A DNA stretch of 64,000 nucleotides from Nocardioides sp. dk884 (GCF_009557055.1 NZ_CP045649.1:124001-188000); one strand, 5' to 3'; positions 31,513-40,215 are shown, numbered from the stretch's first letter. Numbers and translations: made by a program. Notes: generated by a model from the letters alone, not told the origin.

Positions 31513-31851
31513 TCAGCGTGAGCAGGGGGCGGGGGGCGTCACGCCCTGCTCGCACCGGGCGGGGGTGTGCGGGATGACCAGGATCGCCAGCACCATCTGC
31601 GCCGGGGAGCCCTTATCGGCGCAGATCGTGAACGAGCGGCCGGCGCCCTCGGAGGCCCGCATCGCACCGACGAGCTGGGAGACGGCCAGGCTGCTGAGGA
31701 ACGTGGCGTCGGAGAGCTCGATGACCAGCGGGTCGAGGTGGCCGTAGAGCTCGAGGGCGCTGCGCAGCGCCGGGACGGCCAGGTCGTCGACGTCGCCGCG
31801 GATCCGCAGCACCCCGCCGTCGCGCTGGATCTCGCAGGAGAGGGAGGGCAT
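31513..31851 (-). CDS. STAS-domain protein (anti-sigma factor antagonist-like)
   Basis: This 112-residue protein has a STAS fold: CEIQRDGGVLRIRGDVDDLAVPALRSALELYG, then PLVIELSDATFLSSLAVSQLVGAMRAS. The Ser pair in FLSSLAV is at the place where anti-sigma antagonists are phosphorylated. The C terminus carries a short extra Pro/Cys-rich tail. No anti-sigma kinase gene lies nearby, so its partner is elsewhere. Confidence 0.82.
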   Translation of the reverse strand: MPSLSCEIQRDGGVLRIRGDVDDLAVPALRSALELYGHLDPLVIELSDATFLSSLAVSQLVGAMRASEGAGRSFTICADKGSPAQMVLAILVIPHTPARCEQGVTPPAPCSR

Positions 31852-31897
31852 GGCGCCAGCCTAGGCGGGGCAATGGAGTGATCGCCGCCACTAGGGT

Positions 31898-31913
31898 GGT
31901 ACTCAAACGTACC
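31898..31913 (+). promoter_or_regulatory. Short palindrome upstream of the SGNH hydrolase gene
   Basis: GGTAC and GTACC are separated by TCAAAC, forming a 16-bp palindrome 45 bp before the hydrolase ATG. It may be an operator or part of the promoter. It lies in a 106-bp divergent region between the STAS gene and the hydrolase gene. Confidence 0.3.
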
Positions 31914-31957
31914 GGCGCCGAGCCCGTGGCCGGCCGCACTCCATCGGGAGGAACCTC

Positions 31958-33010
31958 ATGCCGTCTGCTCGTCCCCGTCTCCGTCTCCGGCGCCGGCTCG
32001 GCGCGGCGCTCGTCGCCGTCGCGCTGAGCGCCGGCACCGCCCTCGTCGCCGGGGCCGGCGCGGCCAGCGAGGTCGTCGGTGGTGACGAGCCGATCGACTA
32101 CGTCGCGCTCGGTGACTCCTACAGCGCCGGCCCGCTGATCCCGGCACAGCGTGCCGACCCGCTGGGCTGCCTGCGCTCGACGCACAACTACCCGGCCTAC
32201 CTCGCCGCCCACCTCGACGTGGCGACGTACGTCGACGTGACCTGCTCGGGTGCGGAGACCGCCGACCTCGACCGGCGCGAGCAGAAGACGATCCTCCCCG
32301 GGCCCTCGCCGGCGCCGCAGCTCGACGTCCTCACCGACGCCACCGACCTGGTCACCCTCGGCATCGGCGGCAACGACTACGAGCTCTTCGGCTCGATGAT
32401 CGAGGTCTGCCAGGCCGTCGCGCCGCTGGCGCCGAACGGCGCGCCGTGCCGGCGGCACTTCACCAACCGCAAGGGCGTGGACACCAAGCTGCGCGACGCC
32501 GACCGGATCCGCAAGGACGTCGGCCGGGTGCTGCGCGGCATCGCGCGCCGCGCGCCGAACGCGGAGGTGTACGTCGTGGGCTACCCGCGGCTGCTGCCGC
32601 AGCGCGGCACCTGCAAGCAGGTCAGCTTCGCGGCGGGCGACTACCGCTGGGGCAACCGCGTGGAGCGTCGGCTGAACCGCTCGCTGCGCCTGGCGGCGCG
32701 CACCAACGGCGCGACCTACGTCGACCTCTACCCCGCCTCGCGCGGCCATGACGCGTGTGCGGGCAAGGAGGCCTGGATCAACGGCGACACCCTCAAGCTG
32801 TTCCGCGCCGCGGACTTCCACCCGTTCAAGCGCGGCATGCGGGGCGCCGCCCAGGAGATCTACTTCCAGCTGAGCGGCGGGCACACCGCCCCGGCCCGCG
32901 CCCTGCCGCGCCCCGCGGACGCCGCCGGCGGTCCCGTCGTACGCCGCGACTCCGCGAGCCCCGCCCGCCTGGGCGAGGCCTGGCGCGACTGGATGCGCGC
33001 CCAGGCCTGA
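31958..33010 (+). CDS. Secreted SGNH/GDSL-type hydrolase (lipase/esterase)
   Basis: This 350-residue protein has an Arg-rich signal peptide (RPRLRLRRRLGAALVAVALSAG) with likely cleavage after the AGAGAAS region. The catalytic domain shows block I GDSYSAG (Ser54), block III GIGGND (137-140) and a closing block with DFHPFKRGMRG, the likely His. Cys residues are present in positions usual for the streptomycete extracellular esterase/lipase group. It has a good ribosome site (GGGAGGAACC). A strong hairpin follows the gene. Confidence 0.9.
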   Translation: MPSARPRLRLRRRLGAALVAVALSAGTALVAGAGAASEVVGGDEPIDYVALGDSYSAGPLIPAQRADPLGCLRSTHNYPAYLAAHLDVATYVDVTCSGAETADLDRREQKTILPGPSPAPQLDVLTDATDLVTLGIGGNDYELFGSMIEVCQAVAPLAPNGAPCRRHFTNRKGVDTKLRDADRIRKDVGRVLRGIARRAPNAEVYVVGYPRLLPQRGTCKQVSFAAGDYRWGNRVERRLNRSLRLAARTNGATYVDLYPASRGHDACAGKEAWINGDTLKLFRAADFHPFKRGMRGAAQEIYFQLSGGHTAPARALPRPADAAGGPVVRRDSASPARLGEAWRDWMRAQA

Positions 33011-33037
33011 GCGGTCGCCAACGACTCACCCCCCACG

Positions 33038-33073
33038 ACGCCGAGCACGCCCCCGCCGGGGCGCGCTCGGCGT
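33038..33073 (+). terminator. Terminator after the SGNH hydrolase gene
   Basis: ACGCCGAGCACGCCCC pairs with GGGGCGCGCTCGGCGT around a short loop, with one mismatch. It lies 28 bp past the stop codon and before the Liv operon. Confidence 0.75.
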
Positions 33074-33124
33074 TCGTGCGTCCGCAGGCGCCGCCTGCCT
33101 CATTGGGGGCGAATCCGCCAGATC

Positions 33125-33138
33125 TAGAACAGGTTCTG
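33125..33138 (+). promoter_or_regulatory. KstR-like palindrome upstream of the Liv operon
   Basis: TAGAACAGGTTCTG fits the KstR operator pattern TnnAACnnGTTnnA at every fixed position except the last. It lies 73 bp before the ATG of the substrate-binding protein. KstR is the TetR-family repressor of steroid degradation in actinobacteria, but other TetR proteins read similar sites. A related site is at 40189-40202. Confidence 0.45.
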
Positions 33139-33210
33139 GTCAAATCTGTCAGCATGCGATTCGATGTGTTCGCCGTCACACGACAGCGGCCGACAGGGGA
33201 GGACCACCAC

Positions 33211-34620
33211 ATGCGTCATCAGAGGATCGCCAGGCTGGGCGTCGTCGCAGCGAGCCTGCTGCTGGTCGCCACGGCGTGCGGCACCGACCGCGAGGAAGAG
33301 GACCCGTCCTCGACCGACGAGTCGACCACCGCCGCGGCCGCCGAGCTGCCCACCGACACCTTCGGTGACGTGGAGTCGCCGTGCGGCGACGGCGACGCCA
33401 GCGGGGCGACCGACCAGGGCGTGACCGACGAGTCGATCACGATCGGCTACGGCGACGACAAGGGCTACCCGGCCACTCCTGGTCTCAATCAGGAGATGGG
33501 TGATGCGATGGACGCGTTCATCGACTGGTGCAACGGCCTGGGCGGCATCAACGGCCGCGAGATCGTCGGCAACCGCTACGACGGCATGGTGCTGGAGTCC
33601 GCCAAGGTGATCAAGGAGTCCTGCGCCCAGGACTTCATGCTGGTCGGCCAGGGCTTCGCGCTCGACGGCAACATCGAGGCCGACCGCATCGGCTGCAAGA
33701 TGCCCACCGTCCCGGGCTTCGCGATCTCCCCGGAGGCGGCGATGGGCCCGATGAAGTACGAGCCCGTCCCCGGCCCGGTCGACCTGTTCAACGACGCCGA
33801 CATCGAGGTCATCGTCGAGAACTACCCGGAGTTCAAGAACGTCGGGTTCCTCAACAGCGACTCCCCGGCCGTCGACCAGGCCGGCACCCGCTACACCGAC
33901 AACTTCAAGGGCCTCGGCATCACGCCCAAGGACTGCGGTGTGGAGCTGAAGTCGGCCGGCGGTGACAACTACCGCGCGATCGTGCAGAAGTTCAAGGAGT
34001 GCGACGTCGACGCGCTCTTCACCTGGACCCCGCCGTCGCCCCCGATCTACAACTTCCTCGACGCCGCCAAGGTCGAGGGCTTCGACGTGCCGCTGGCCAA
34101 CGCCGCCACCTGGTACACCGACGGCGTGCTGAAGGCCAACGTCGGCGACCTGACCGAGGGCACGATCATCGCGCTGAACTTCCAGCCCTTCGAGAACGCC
34201 GACGTCGTGCCCGCCGTGGCCGACTACCGCGCCGTCCTCGAGCAGACCGGTGGCGAGCAGGGCCTGCTGGGCATGCAGAGCGCCTCCGCGTTCCTGCTGT
34301 GGGCCACGGTCGCCAAGGACTGCGGCAGCGAGCTCACCCGCCAGTGCATGGTCGACGGCCTCGCGAAGGTCAACGAGTGGACCGGTGGCGGGCTGCACGG
34401 CACCGCCGATCCCGGCAACAACACGCCCCAGGAGTGCGCGATCCTCGTGACCGTCGCCGGCCAGGGCTACGAGCAGGTCCAGCCGGGCGAGAAGGGCGAG
34501 TGGTACTGCTCCAAGAACGGCGCCCGCGAGGCGCCCGAGGCGGCCTGGGGCGTCGAGCTCACCGACGACCGGATCGCGACCACGTTCCTCACCGACGACG
34601 TGCTGACGCCGAAGGGCTGA
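33211..34620 (+). CDS. ABC transporter substrate-binding lipoprotein (Liv-type, peripla_BP_6)
   Basis: This 469-residue lipoprotein begins with a signal peptide ending in lipobox VATAC, which places the lipidated Cys at residue 23. An acidic Ser/Thr-rich linker follows, and then a type I periplasmic-binding fold with DESITIGYGDDKGYPATPGL, YDGMVLESAKVIKESCAQD and TWYTDGVLKANVGDL. Many Cys (for example CGDGDAS, CKM, CGVELK, CDVD, CGSEL, CAILV) suggest disulfides. It heads a Liv-type import operon. The ligand could be an amino acid, but many actinobacterial members take up aromatic or steroid-like acids, which the KstR-like site would favour. Confidence 0.9.
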   Translation: MRHQRIARLGVVAASLLLVATACGTDREEEDPSSTDESTTAAAAELPTDTFGDVESPCGDGDASGATDQGVTDESITIGYGDDKGYPATPGLNQEMGDAMDAFIDWCNGLGGINGREIVGNRYDGMVLESAKVIKESCAQDFMLVGQGFALDGNIEADRIGCKMPTVPGFAISPEAAMGPMKYEPVPGPVDLFNDADIEVIVENYPEFKNVGFLNSDSPAVDQAGTRYTDNFKGLGITPKDCGVELKSAGGDNYRAIVQKFKECDVDALFTWTPPSPPIYNFLDAAKVEGFDVPLANAATWYTDGVLKANVGDLTEGTIIALNFQPFENADVVPAVADYRAVLEQTGGEQGLLGMQSASAFLLWATVAKDCGSELTRQCMVDGLAKVNEWTGGGLHGTADPGNNTPQECAILVTVAGQGYEQVQPGEKGEWYCSKNGAREAPEAAWGVELTDDRIATTFLTDDVLTPKG

Positions 34621-34627
34621 TCCGCCT

Positions 34628-34655
34628 CCGCCCGGCCGCCACGGCGGCCGGGCGG
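34628..34655 (+). terminator. Hairpin after the substrate-binding protein gene
   Basis: CCGCCCGGCCGCC pairs perfectly with GGCGGCCGGGCGG around a 2-nt loop. It probably causes partial termination or protects the upstream mRNA, so that binding protein is made in excess over the permease and ATPases. This is a usual arrangement in import operons. Confidence 0.7.
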
Positions 34656-34690
34656 ACGTCCATGGGCGACCGAGGGTCGGGAGGGACCTG

Positions 34691-36994
34691 ATGGAGCTGT
34701 TCTTGACGTACACGATCGTCGGGCTGGTGCTGGGATCGGTCTACGCGATCGCGGCCTCGGGCCTGGTGCTGACCTACACGACCTCGGGGGTCTTCAACTT
34801 CGCCCACGGCGCCCAGGCCATGCTGGCCGCGTTCCTCTACTGGCAGCTCAGCGTGGGCTGGGGGCTGCCGGTCCCCGTGGCCTTCGTCCTGGTCGTGCTG
34901 GTCTTCGGCCCGCTCCTCGGCGTGGTCCTGCACCGCTTCTTGATGCACGGCCTGCGCGACGTCGCGGAGGTCACCAAGGTCATCGTCACGGTCGCGGTGC
35001 TGCTCGGCATGGTCTCGCTGTCGCAGTGGATCTGGGACCCGACCGAGCCCCGCAAGCTCGAGATGCTCTTCGGCAACGCCAGCTCGATCGAGCTTCTCGG
35101 CGTGCGGATCCGCTACCACGAGATCATCTGCCTGCTCGCCGCCGCGCTGCTCGCGCTCGGCCTGCGCCTGCTGTTCACCCGCAGCCGCCTGGGCGTGATG
35201 ATGCGCGGCGTCGTCGACGACCCCGAGCTGCTGCGCCTCAACGGCCACAACCCCGACCGGGTGGCGATGGCCAGCTGGGCGCTCGGCTCCGGCCTGGCGG
35301 CGTTCGCCGGCGTGCTGGTCACCCCTGTCGCGGGCGGCTCGCTCGAGGCCAGCATGCTCACCCTGCTGATCATCGACACCTTCGCCGCGGCGATGTTCGG
35401 GCGGCTGCAGAGCATCCCGCGCACGTTCGTCGGCGCGCTGGTGCTCGGCCTCGCCTCGACGTACCTCCTGGCCTACGCGCCGAGCAGCTGGGACTGGGCG
35501 GGCAACCTCAAGACGGCGCTGCCGATGCTGGTGCTGTTCCTGGTGCTGCTCGTGCTGCCCCAGGACCGGTTGCGCGGGGCGCAGGTGCGCACCCGCGAGC
35601 GCAACCGGGTGCCCTCGGTGCGCCAGGCCCTCGTGTGGGGCGTCGTGTTCGTCGCGCTCGTCGCGCTGCTCACCCGGATCGCCGACCCGCTCATGCACGG
35701 CTCGTTCGTGGCCGGCCTGGCCTTCGCGATCATCGCGCTCTCGCTGGTGCCGCTCACCGGGTACGCCGGGGAGATCAACCTGGTCCCGCTGTCCTTCGGC
35801 GCGGTCGGCGTCATCGTGGCCTTCCACGTCGGCATCGAGGGCAGCGGGCTGGCCTCGCGGATGGGCTGGGTGGGCCTGCTCGCCGGCACCGTCGCCGCCG
35901 CGCTGGTCGGCGGCCTGGTCGCCCTGCCGGCCCTGCGCCTGCGCGGGCTCTATCTGGCCCTGGCCACGATGGCGTTCGGTGGCCTGGTCTCCACGCTGGT
36001 GCTCACCGAGATCCACCCGCGGAACTGGTTCGGCTGGGAGGGCGCAATCTTCCCGACCGGCACGATCATGGTGCCGCCGGTGCAGCTCGGGCCCTTCGAC
36101 CTCGACAGCGACGCCACCGCGATGATCGTGCTGGCCGCGATCTTCTCCCTCCTCGGCGTCGGCATCGTCGCGCTGCGCAACACCGGCTACGGCCGGCGCC
36201 TGGTGGCGATGAAGGACAGCCCCGCCGCCAGCGCGATGCTCGGGCAGTCGCTGGTGCGGCTCAAGCTCGGGGTCTTCATGCTCTCCGCGGCGATCGCCGG
36301 GCTGGGCGGCATCCTGATGGCCTCGTCGGCCGGCTCGGTCTCCACCGAGGCGTTCATGATCACCGCCAGCCTCGCCCTGGTCATGCTCACCGTGGTCGGA
36401 GGCGTGGGCTACGTCAGCGGCGCCCTGTTCGGCGGGATGATGGTGGGGATGGGCTTCACGCTCATCAACGGCACCTTCCGCGACCTGGCGCTCACCCACG
36501 ACGCGTGGTCCCCGGTCCTGGGGTCGATGGGCCACGTGTTCGCCGTGCTGGTCGCGCTGATGGGCGTCACCGTCAACCAGAACCCCAGCGGGATCGTCCA
36601 CCAGCTCTGCGAGGGCTACCGCCCGCTGCTGCGCGCCCGCCCGGTGCTCTACGTCGCGGCCGGGGTCACCGCGCTGCTGGTCGTGCTCAACCTGCTCGAC
36701 GTGATCGGCGACTGGACGCTGGCCCTCGCGATGTTCTGCGTGGTCGGGCTGACGCCCGTGCTCGGACAGGTGTGGATGGCCGAGCGGGTGCTCTCGCCCG
36801 AGGAGCTCGACGCGCTCGCGGCCCGGCGCCGGATCCTCCCGGTGGAGCGGCGGGGTCTCGACGCCCCGCTCAGCCGCGAGGAGCGCTACGACCTCGACGT
36901 CGCGCTGGGCCTGCCGCCCGCGCCCCTGCCGTCCCACGACGTCGAGGTCGCCCTGGCCGACGGCGTACCGCTGAAGGAGGCCGTCCGTGGCTGA
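34691..36994 (+). CDS. Liv-type ABC permease, LivH-LivM fusion
   Basis: This 767-residue protein joins two permeases. Residues 1-300 resemble LivH (GLVLGSVYAIAASGLVLTY at the start, then RLGVMMRGVVDDPELLRLNG). Residues 310-640 resemble LivM (SLVPLTGYAGEINLVPLSFGAVG, then TGYGRRLVAMKDSPAASAMLG). A C-terminal extension of about 120 residues has two more helices and a soluble tail. Each half has its EAA-like cytoplasmic loop, so the fusion can supply the entire membrane channel. It is followed by LivG- and LivF-type genes with overlaps. Confidence 0.93.
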   Translation: MELFLTYTIVGLVLGSVYAIAASGLVLTYTTSGVFNFAHGAQAMLAAFLYWQLSVGWGLPVPVAFVLVVLVFGPLLGVVLHRFLMHGLRDVAEVTKVIVTVAVLLGMVSLSQWIWDPTEPRKLEMLFGNASSIELLGVRIRYHEIICLLAAALLALGLRLLFTRSRLGVMMRGVVDDPELLRLNGHNPDRVAMASWALGSGLAAFAGVLVTPVAGGSLEASMLTLLIIDTFAAAMFGRLQSIPRTFVGALVLGLASTYLLAYAPSSWDWAGNLKTALPMLVLFLVLLVLPQDRLRGAQVRTRERNRVPSVRQALVWGVVFVALVALLTRIADPLMHGSFVAGLAFAIIALSLVPLTGYAGEINLVPLSFGAVGVIVAFHVGIEGSGLASRMGWVGLLAGTVAAALVGGLVALPALRLRGLYLALATMAFGGLVSTLVLTEIHPRNWFGWEGAIFPTGTIMVPPVQLGPFDLDSDATAMIVLAAIFSLLGVGIVALRNTGYGRRLVAMKDSPAASAMLGQSLVRLKLGVFMLSAAIAGLGGILMASSAGSVSTEAFMITASLALVMLTVVGGVGYVSGALFGGMMVGMGFTLINGTFRDLALTHDAWSPVLGSMGHVFAVLVALMGVTVNQNPSGIVHQLCEGYRPLLRARPVLYVAAGVTALLVVLNLLDVIGDWTLALAMFCVVGLTPVLGQVWMAERVLSPEELDALAARRRILPVERRGLDAPLSREERYDLDVALGLPPAPLPSHDVEVALADGVPLKEAVRG

Positions 36995-37730
36995 GCACGT
37001 ACCGCTGCTGCAGACCCGCGGGGTCACCGTGCGCTTCGGTGGCAACGTGGCCGTCGACGACGTCAGCCTCGACATCGCCGCCGGCACGATCACCGGCCTG
37101 ATCGGGCCCAACGGCGCGGGCAAGACCACGCTGTTCAACACCGTCACCGGCATGCAGCGACCCAGCGCCGGCACCGTGCTCCTCGACGGGGAGGACATCA
37201 CCCGACGCTCTCCGGCGCGGCGCGCCCACCTGGGCATCGCCCGGACCTTCCAGCGCCTCGAGCTGTTCCTCTCGCTCTCGGTGCGCGACAACGTCCGGGT
37301 CGCCGGCGACATCGTGCGCTCGCGGCACCGCCGCTCCTTCGACGTGGACGCGGAGACCGACCGGATGCTCGAGCTCACCGGGCTGAGCGGCATCGCCGAC
37401 GAGGAGGTCGCCGCGATCCCCACCGGCCGGGCCCGCGTCGTGGAGGTCGCCCGGGCCCTGATGACCCAGCCGCGGCTGCTGCTGCTCGACGAGCCGGCCT
37501 CGGGCCAGACCGAGCGCGAGACCGAGGAGTTCGCCGGGCTGCTGCGCGGTCTGGCCGACACCGGGCTCGCGGTCTGCCTGGTCGAGCACGACCTGCCGCT
37601 GGTGATGCAGCTGTGCACCACCATCCACGTCCTCGACCGTGGCCGGGTGATCGCGTCCGGCACCCCCGCCGAGGTGCAGGCCTCGCCCGAGGTCGTCGAG
37701 GCCTACATCGGCCAGGAGGTCGTGGCATGA
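36987..37730 (+). CDS. Liv-type ABC ATP-binding protein (LivG-like)
   Basis: This 247-residue ATPase has Walker A GPNGAGKTT (about 40-48), the LivG-specific block GIARTFQRLELF, Walker B LLLLDEPASGQ and switch His in LVEHDLPLV. The signature motif is unusual: IPTGRARVVEVARAL instead of the common LPYGQQRRLEIARAL, so Gln-Gln is replaced by Arg-Ala. The GTG start overlaps the permease gene by 8 bp. Together with the next gene it should power the fused permease. Confidence 0.92.
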   Translation: MAEHVPLLQTRGVTVRFGGNVAVDDVSLDIAAGTITGLIGPNGAGKTTLFNTVTGMQRPSAGTVLLDGEDITRRSPARRAHLGIARTFQRLELFLSLSVRDNVRVAGDIVRSRHRRSFDVDAETDRMLELTGLSGIADEEVAAIPTGRARVVEVARALMTQPRLLLLDEPASGQTERETEEFAGLLRGLADTGLAVCLVEHDLPLVMQLCTTIHVLDRGRVIASGTPAEVQASPEVVEAYIGQEVVA

Positions 37731-38473
37731 GCGACACCCTCACCGGGGCCGTCCCCCTCATGGAGGACCTGCTCGCCCCGCCGGTCCTCGAGCTCGTCGG
37801 CGTGCGCGCGGCGTACGGCCCGATCGAGGTGCTGCACGGCGTGGACCTGACGGTGCGCGCCGGCCAGGTGGTCGCGCTGCTCGGCCCGAACGGCGGCGGC
37901 AAGTCGACCACCGTGAAGGTCGCCTGCGGGCTGCTGCCCCTCACCTCGGGCGAGCTGCGCTACGCCGGGCGCAAGGTCGACGGGATCTCCGCGCAGGAGG
38001 CCGCCCGGCTCGGGGTCTGCACGATCCCCGAGGGTCGCGGGATCTTCGCCAACCTCAGCGTGCGCGAGAACCTCTGGCTCGCCACCGGCACCGGAACGTC
38101 TCGGGCCGCGATCGAGGAGGCGGCGTTCACCCGGTTCCCGATCCTCGGCGACCGGCGCAACCAGCTGGCCGGCTCCATGTCCGGGGGCGAGCAGCAGATG
38201 CTGGCGCTGTCGCGGGCGCTGGCCACCGACCCGGCGGTGCTGCTCCTCGACGAGCTCTCCATGGGCCTGGCGCCCATGATCGTCAGCCAGATGTACGACA
38301 CGGTGGCCCAGCTCGTCGAGGAGGGGATCAGCGTGCTCGTGGCCGAGCAGTTCGCGCGCACCGTCCTGCCGATCGCCGACGTGGCCGCCGTGATGCTGCA
38401 GGGCCGGGTCACTGCCGTGGGCAGCCCCGCCGAGATCGACGCCGACCTGTCCACCACCTATCTGGGGGGATGA
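37727..38473 (+). CDS. Liv-type ABC ATP-binding protein (LivF-like)
   Basis: This 248-residue ATPase has Walker A GPNGGGKST, the LivF-type block IPEGRGIFANLSVRENL, signature SMSGGEQQMLALSRAL, Walker B VLLLDELSMGL and closing region VLVAEQFARTVL. The Glu-Gln in VAEQ replaces the usual switch His, which is normal for LivF. Its ATG overlaps the LivG stop (ATGA). An N-terminal extension of about 17 residues precedes the usual start LELVGVRAAYGP. Confidence 0.93.
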   Translation: MSDTLTGAVPLMEDLLAPPVLELVGVRAAYGPIEVLHGVDLTVRAGQVVALLGPNGGGKSTTVKVACGLLPLTSGELRYAGRKVDGISAQEAARLGVCTIPEGRGIFANLSVRENLWLATGTGTSRAAIEEAAFTRFPILGDRRNQLAGSMSGGEQQMLALSRALATDPAVLLLDELSMGLAPMIVSQMYDTVAQLVEEGISVLVAEQFARTVLPIADVAAVMLQGRVTAVGSPAEIDADLSTTYLGG

Positions 38474-38871
38474 TGATGACCATGTCCAGCAGCATCACCA
38501 GCAGCGCCGCCGAGCCCGCGCACAGCGGCAAGCGGGGCACGGCGTTCGCCGACGCCGTCGCGGAGAAGAGCCTCAAGTCCGACGGGGTCGCGCGCGACGG
38601 GGTGACCCGCGCGGCCGGGCTCGTCCTCGCCGTGGCCGGCATCGTGATCGCGCTCCTCGCCTGGCTGAACTCCAACGGCCTCAGCGACGGGCGCGACATC
38701 GCCTCGATGCAGATCCTGGCCATCGTCGGGGTCGCGGTCACCGTGCTCGGCTCCGGCCTCTTCGTCGCCGGGGTGGTGGCGCGGGTGCTGCGGCTGTGGC
38801 TGTTGCGCCAGCTCGTCGAGAGCCAGGACCGCACCGACCAGCTCGTGGCGGCGCTGACGACGCGCGACTGA
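38470..38871 (+). CDS. Small membrane protein of unknown function in the Liv operon
   Basis: This 133-residue protein has a polar N-terminal part (about 45 residues), two membrane helices (GLVLAVAGIVIALLAWL and MQILAIVGVAVTVLGSGLFVAGVVA), and a basic then acidic C-terminal tail (LRLWLLRQLVESQDRTDQLV). The start could be any of several ATG codons at 38470-38479, all overlapping the LivF stop. Its position suggests an accessory role in the uptake system. I do not recognise the family. Confidence 0.75.
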   Translation: MMMTMSSSITSSAAEPAHSGKRGTAFADAVAEKSLKSDGVARDGVTRAAGLVLAVAGIVIALLAWLNSNGLSDGRDIASMQILAIVGVAVTVLGSGLFVAGVVARVLRLWLLRQLVESQDRTDQLVAALTTRD

Positions 38872-38982
38872 GGCTCTCCCGTCAGGGGCTCGTGCCGCGC
38901 GTAGCCGTCGGCGCCCGGATCGGCCACACTGACGAGGTGGCTCCGCCCGGGGTCGCGCGTCCCGGCCTGCTGGAGGAGCCCG

Positions 38983-40161
38983 ATGAGCACCGTCCACCTC
39001 ACCGCCGTACGCCTCGGCGGCCGCCCCGGGATGCCGCTGCTCATCCTCGGCCCTTCGCTCGGCACCACCGCGCAGACCCTGTGGTCGCCCGTCGCACCCG
39101 CGCTCGCGCGCGACTTCCAGGTGGTCGCCTGGGACCTGCCCGGCCACGGCACGAACTCGATGGTCCCGGAGGGGCCGATCACGATCGCGGACCTGGCGGC
39201 CGGCGTCCTGGCTCTGGTCGACGGGATGGGGGAGGGCATCCACCCACCGACCTTCCACTACGCCGGCGAGTCCGTCGGCGGCGCCGTCGGGCTCCAGCTG
39301 GCGCTCGATGCGCCGCAGCGCGTGGAGTCCGCCACCCTGATCTGCACCGCCGCCCGGCTCGGCAACGCCGCCGGCTGGCAGGAGCGCGCCGAGAAGGTCC
39401 TGGCGAGCGGCACGGAGATGCTGGTCCCGGGGGCCACCGAGCGGTGGTTCGCGCCCGGTTTCGTCGAGCGTCACCCCGGCCGCGCCTCCTCGGTGCTGCA
39501 CGCACTGGGCGACGCCGTCGACGAGGGGTACGCCGCGGTCTGCGGCGCGCTCGCCGGCTACGACCTGCGCGACCGGCTCCCCGAGGTCGAGGTCCCGCTG
39601 CTCGCGGTGGCCGGGGGCCGCGACGTCGCGGCGCCGCCGGAGGTGATGCGTGCGCTGGCCGAGGGCGTGCGTGACGGCCGGCTTGTGGTGCTCGAGGACG
39701 TCGCCCACCTCGCTCCGCTGGAGGACCCCGAGTCGGTCGCGCGGCTGGTGCGCGAGCACGCCCTGGGCCCGACCCGCGACCAGCACACGGTGGCCGAGCT
39801 GCGCGAGGTGGGCATGCAGGTGCGCCGCGAGGTGCTCGGCGCCGAGCACGTGGACCGGGCGATGGCCGACGCGACCGAGCTGACCCGGGAGTTCCAGCAC
39901 TTCATCACCGAGTACGCCTGGGGCGGCGTCTGGACCCGCCCCGGCCTGGACCGCCGGTCGCGGTCGATGATCACCCTCAGCGCGCTGATCTCCGGCGGCC
40001 ACCACGCCGAGCTGGCGATGCACCTGCGGGCCGCGCGCACCAACGGGCTCAGCGTGGCCGAGATCCGCGAGCTAATCATCCACACCGCGATCTACTGCGG
40101 GGTCCCGAGCGCCAACGTGGCGTTCCGGATCGCCCAGGAGGTCTTCGCCGACGAGTTCTGA
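38983..40161 (+). CDS. pcaL: 3-oxoadipate enol-lactonase / 4-carboxymuconolactone decarboxylase fusion (PcaL-like)
   Basis: This 392-residue fusion has two domains. Residues 1-260 form an alpha/beta hydrolase with nucleophile motif YAGESVGGAVG in place of the common GxSxGG, acid in AVAGGRDVAAP and His in LEDVAHLAPLE. Residues 270-392 form a carboxymuconolactone decarboxylase domain (GMQVRREVLGAEHVDRAMAD, HHAELAMHLRAARTNGLSVAEIRELIIHTAIYCGVPSAN). Such PcaD-PcaC fusions, PcaL, act in the beta-ketoadipate pathway of actinobacteria. No other pca genes are in the window, so a related lactone rather than the standard substrate is possible. Confidence 0.82.
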   Translation: MSTVHLTAVRLGGRPGMPLLILGPSLGTTAQTLWSPVAPALARDFQVVAWDLPGHGTNSMVPEGPITIADLAAGVLALVDGMGEGIHPPTFHYAGESVGGAVGLQLALDAPQRVESATLICTAARLGNAAGWQERAEKVLASGTEMLVPGATERWFAPGFVERHPGRASSVLHALGDAVDEGYAAVCGALAGYDLRDRLPEVEVPLLAVAGGRDVAAPPEVMRALAEGVRDGRLVVLEDVAHLAPLEDPESVARLVREHALGPTRDQHTVAELREVGMQVRREVLGAEHVDRAMADATELTREFQHFITEYAWGGVWTRPGLDRRSRSMITLSALISGGHHAELAMHLRAARTNGLSVAEIRELIIHTAIYCGVPSANVAFRIAQEVFADEF

Positions 40162-40188
40162 GCCGGCCGCGCCGCGCGGCGGGTCGGG

Positions 40189-40202
40189 TGGAACCTGTTC
40201 TC
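40189..40202 (+). promoter_or_regulatory. KstR-like palindrome upstream of a SnoaL-like gene
   Basis: TGGAACCTGTTCTC fits TnnAACnnGTTnnA at every fixed position except the last. Its core GGAACCTGTTCT is the reverse complement of the site at 33125-33138 with one difference. It lies 14 bp before the upstream start codon, so a bound repressor would block transcription or initiation. Confidence 0.45.
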
Positions 40203-40215
40203 GTTCTCTGCTCTG

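Noticed and set aside
34589..37663. Minus-strand open frame of 1024 codons across the Liv operon
   Set aside because: It is antisense to the permease and LivG genes. The His/Gln/Arg-rich sequence is typical of shadows in high-GC DNA.
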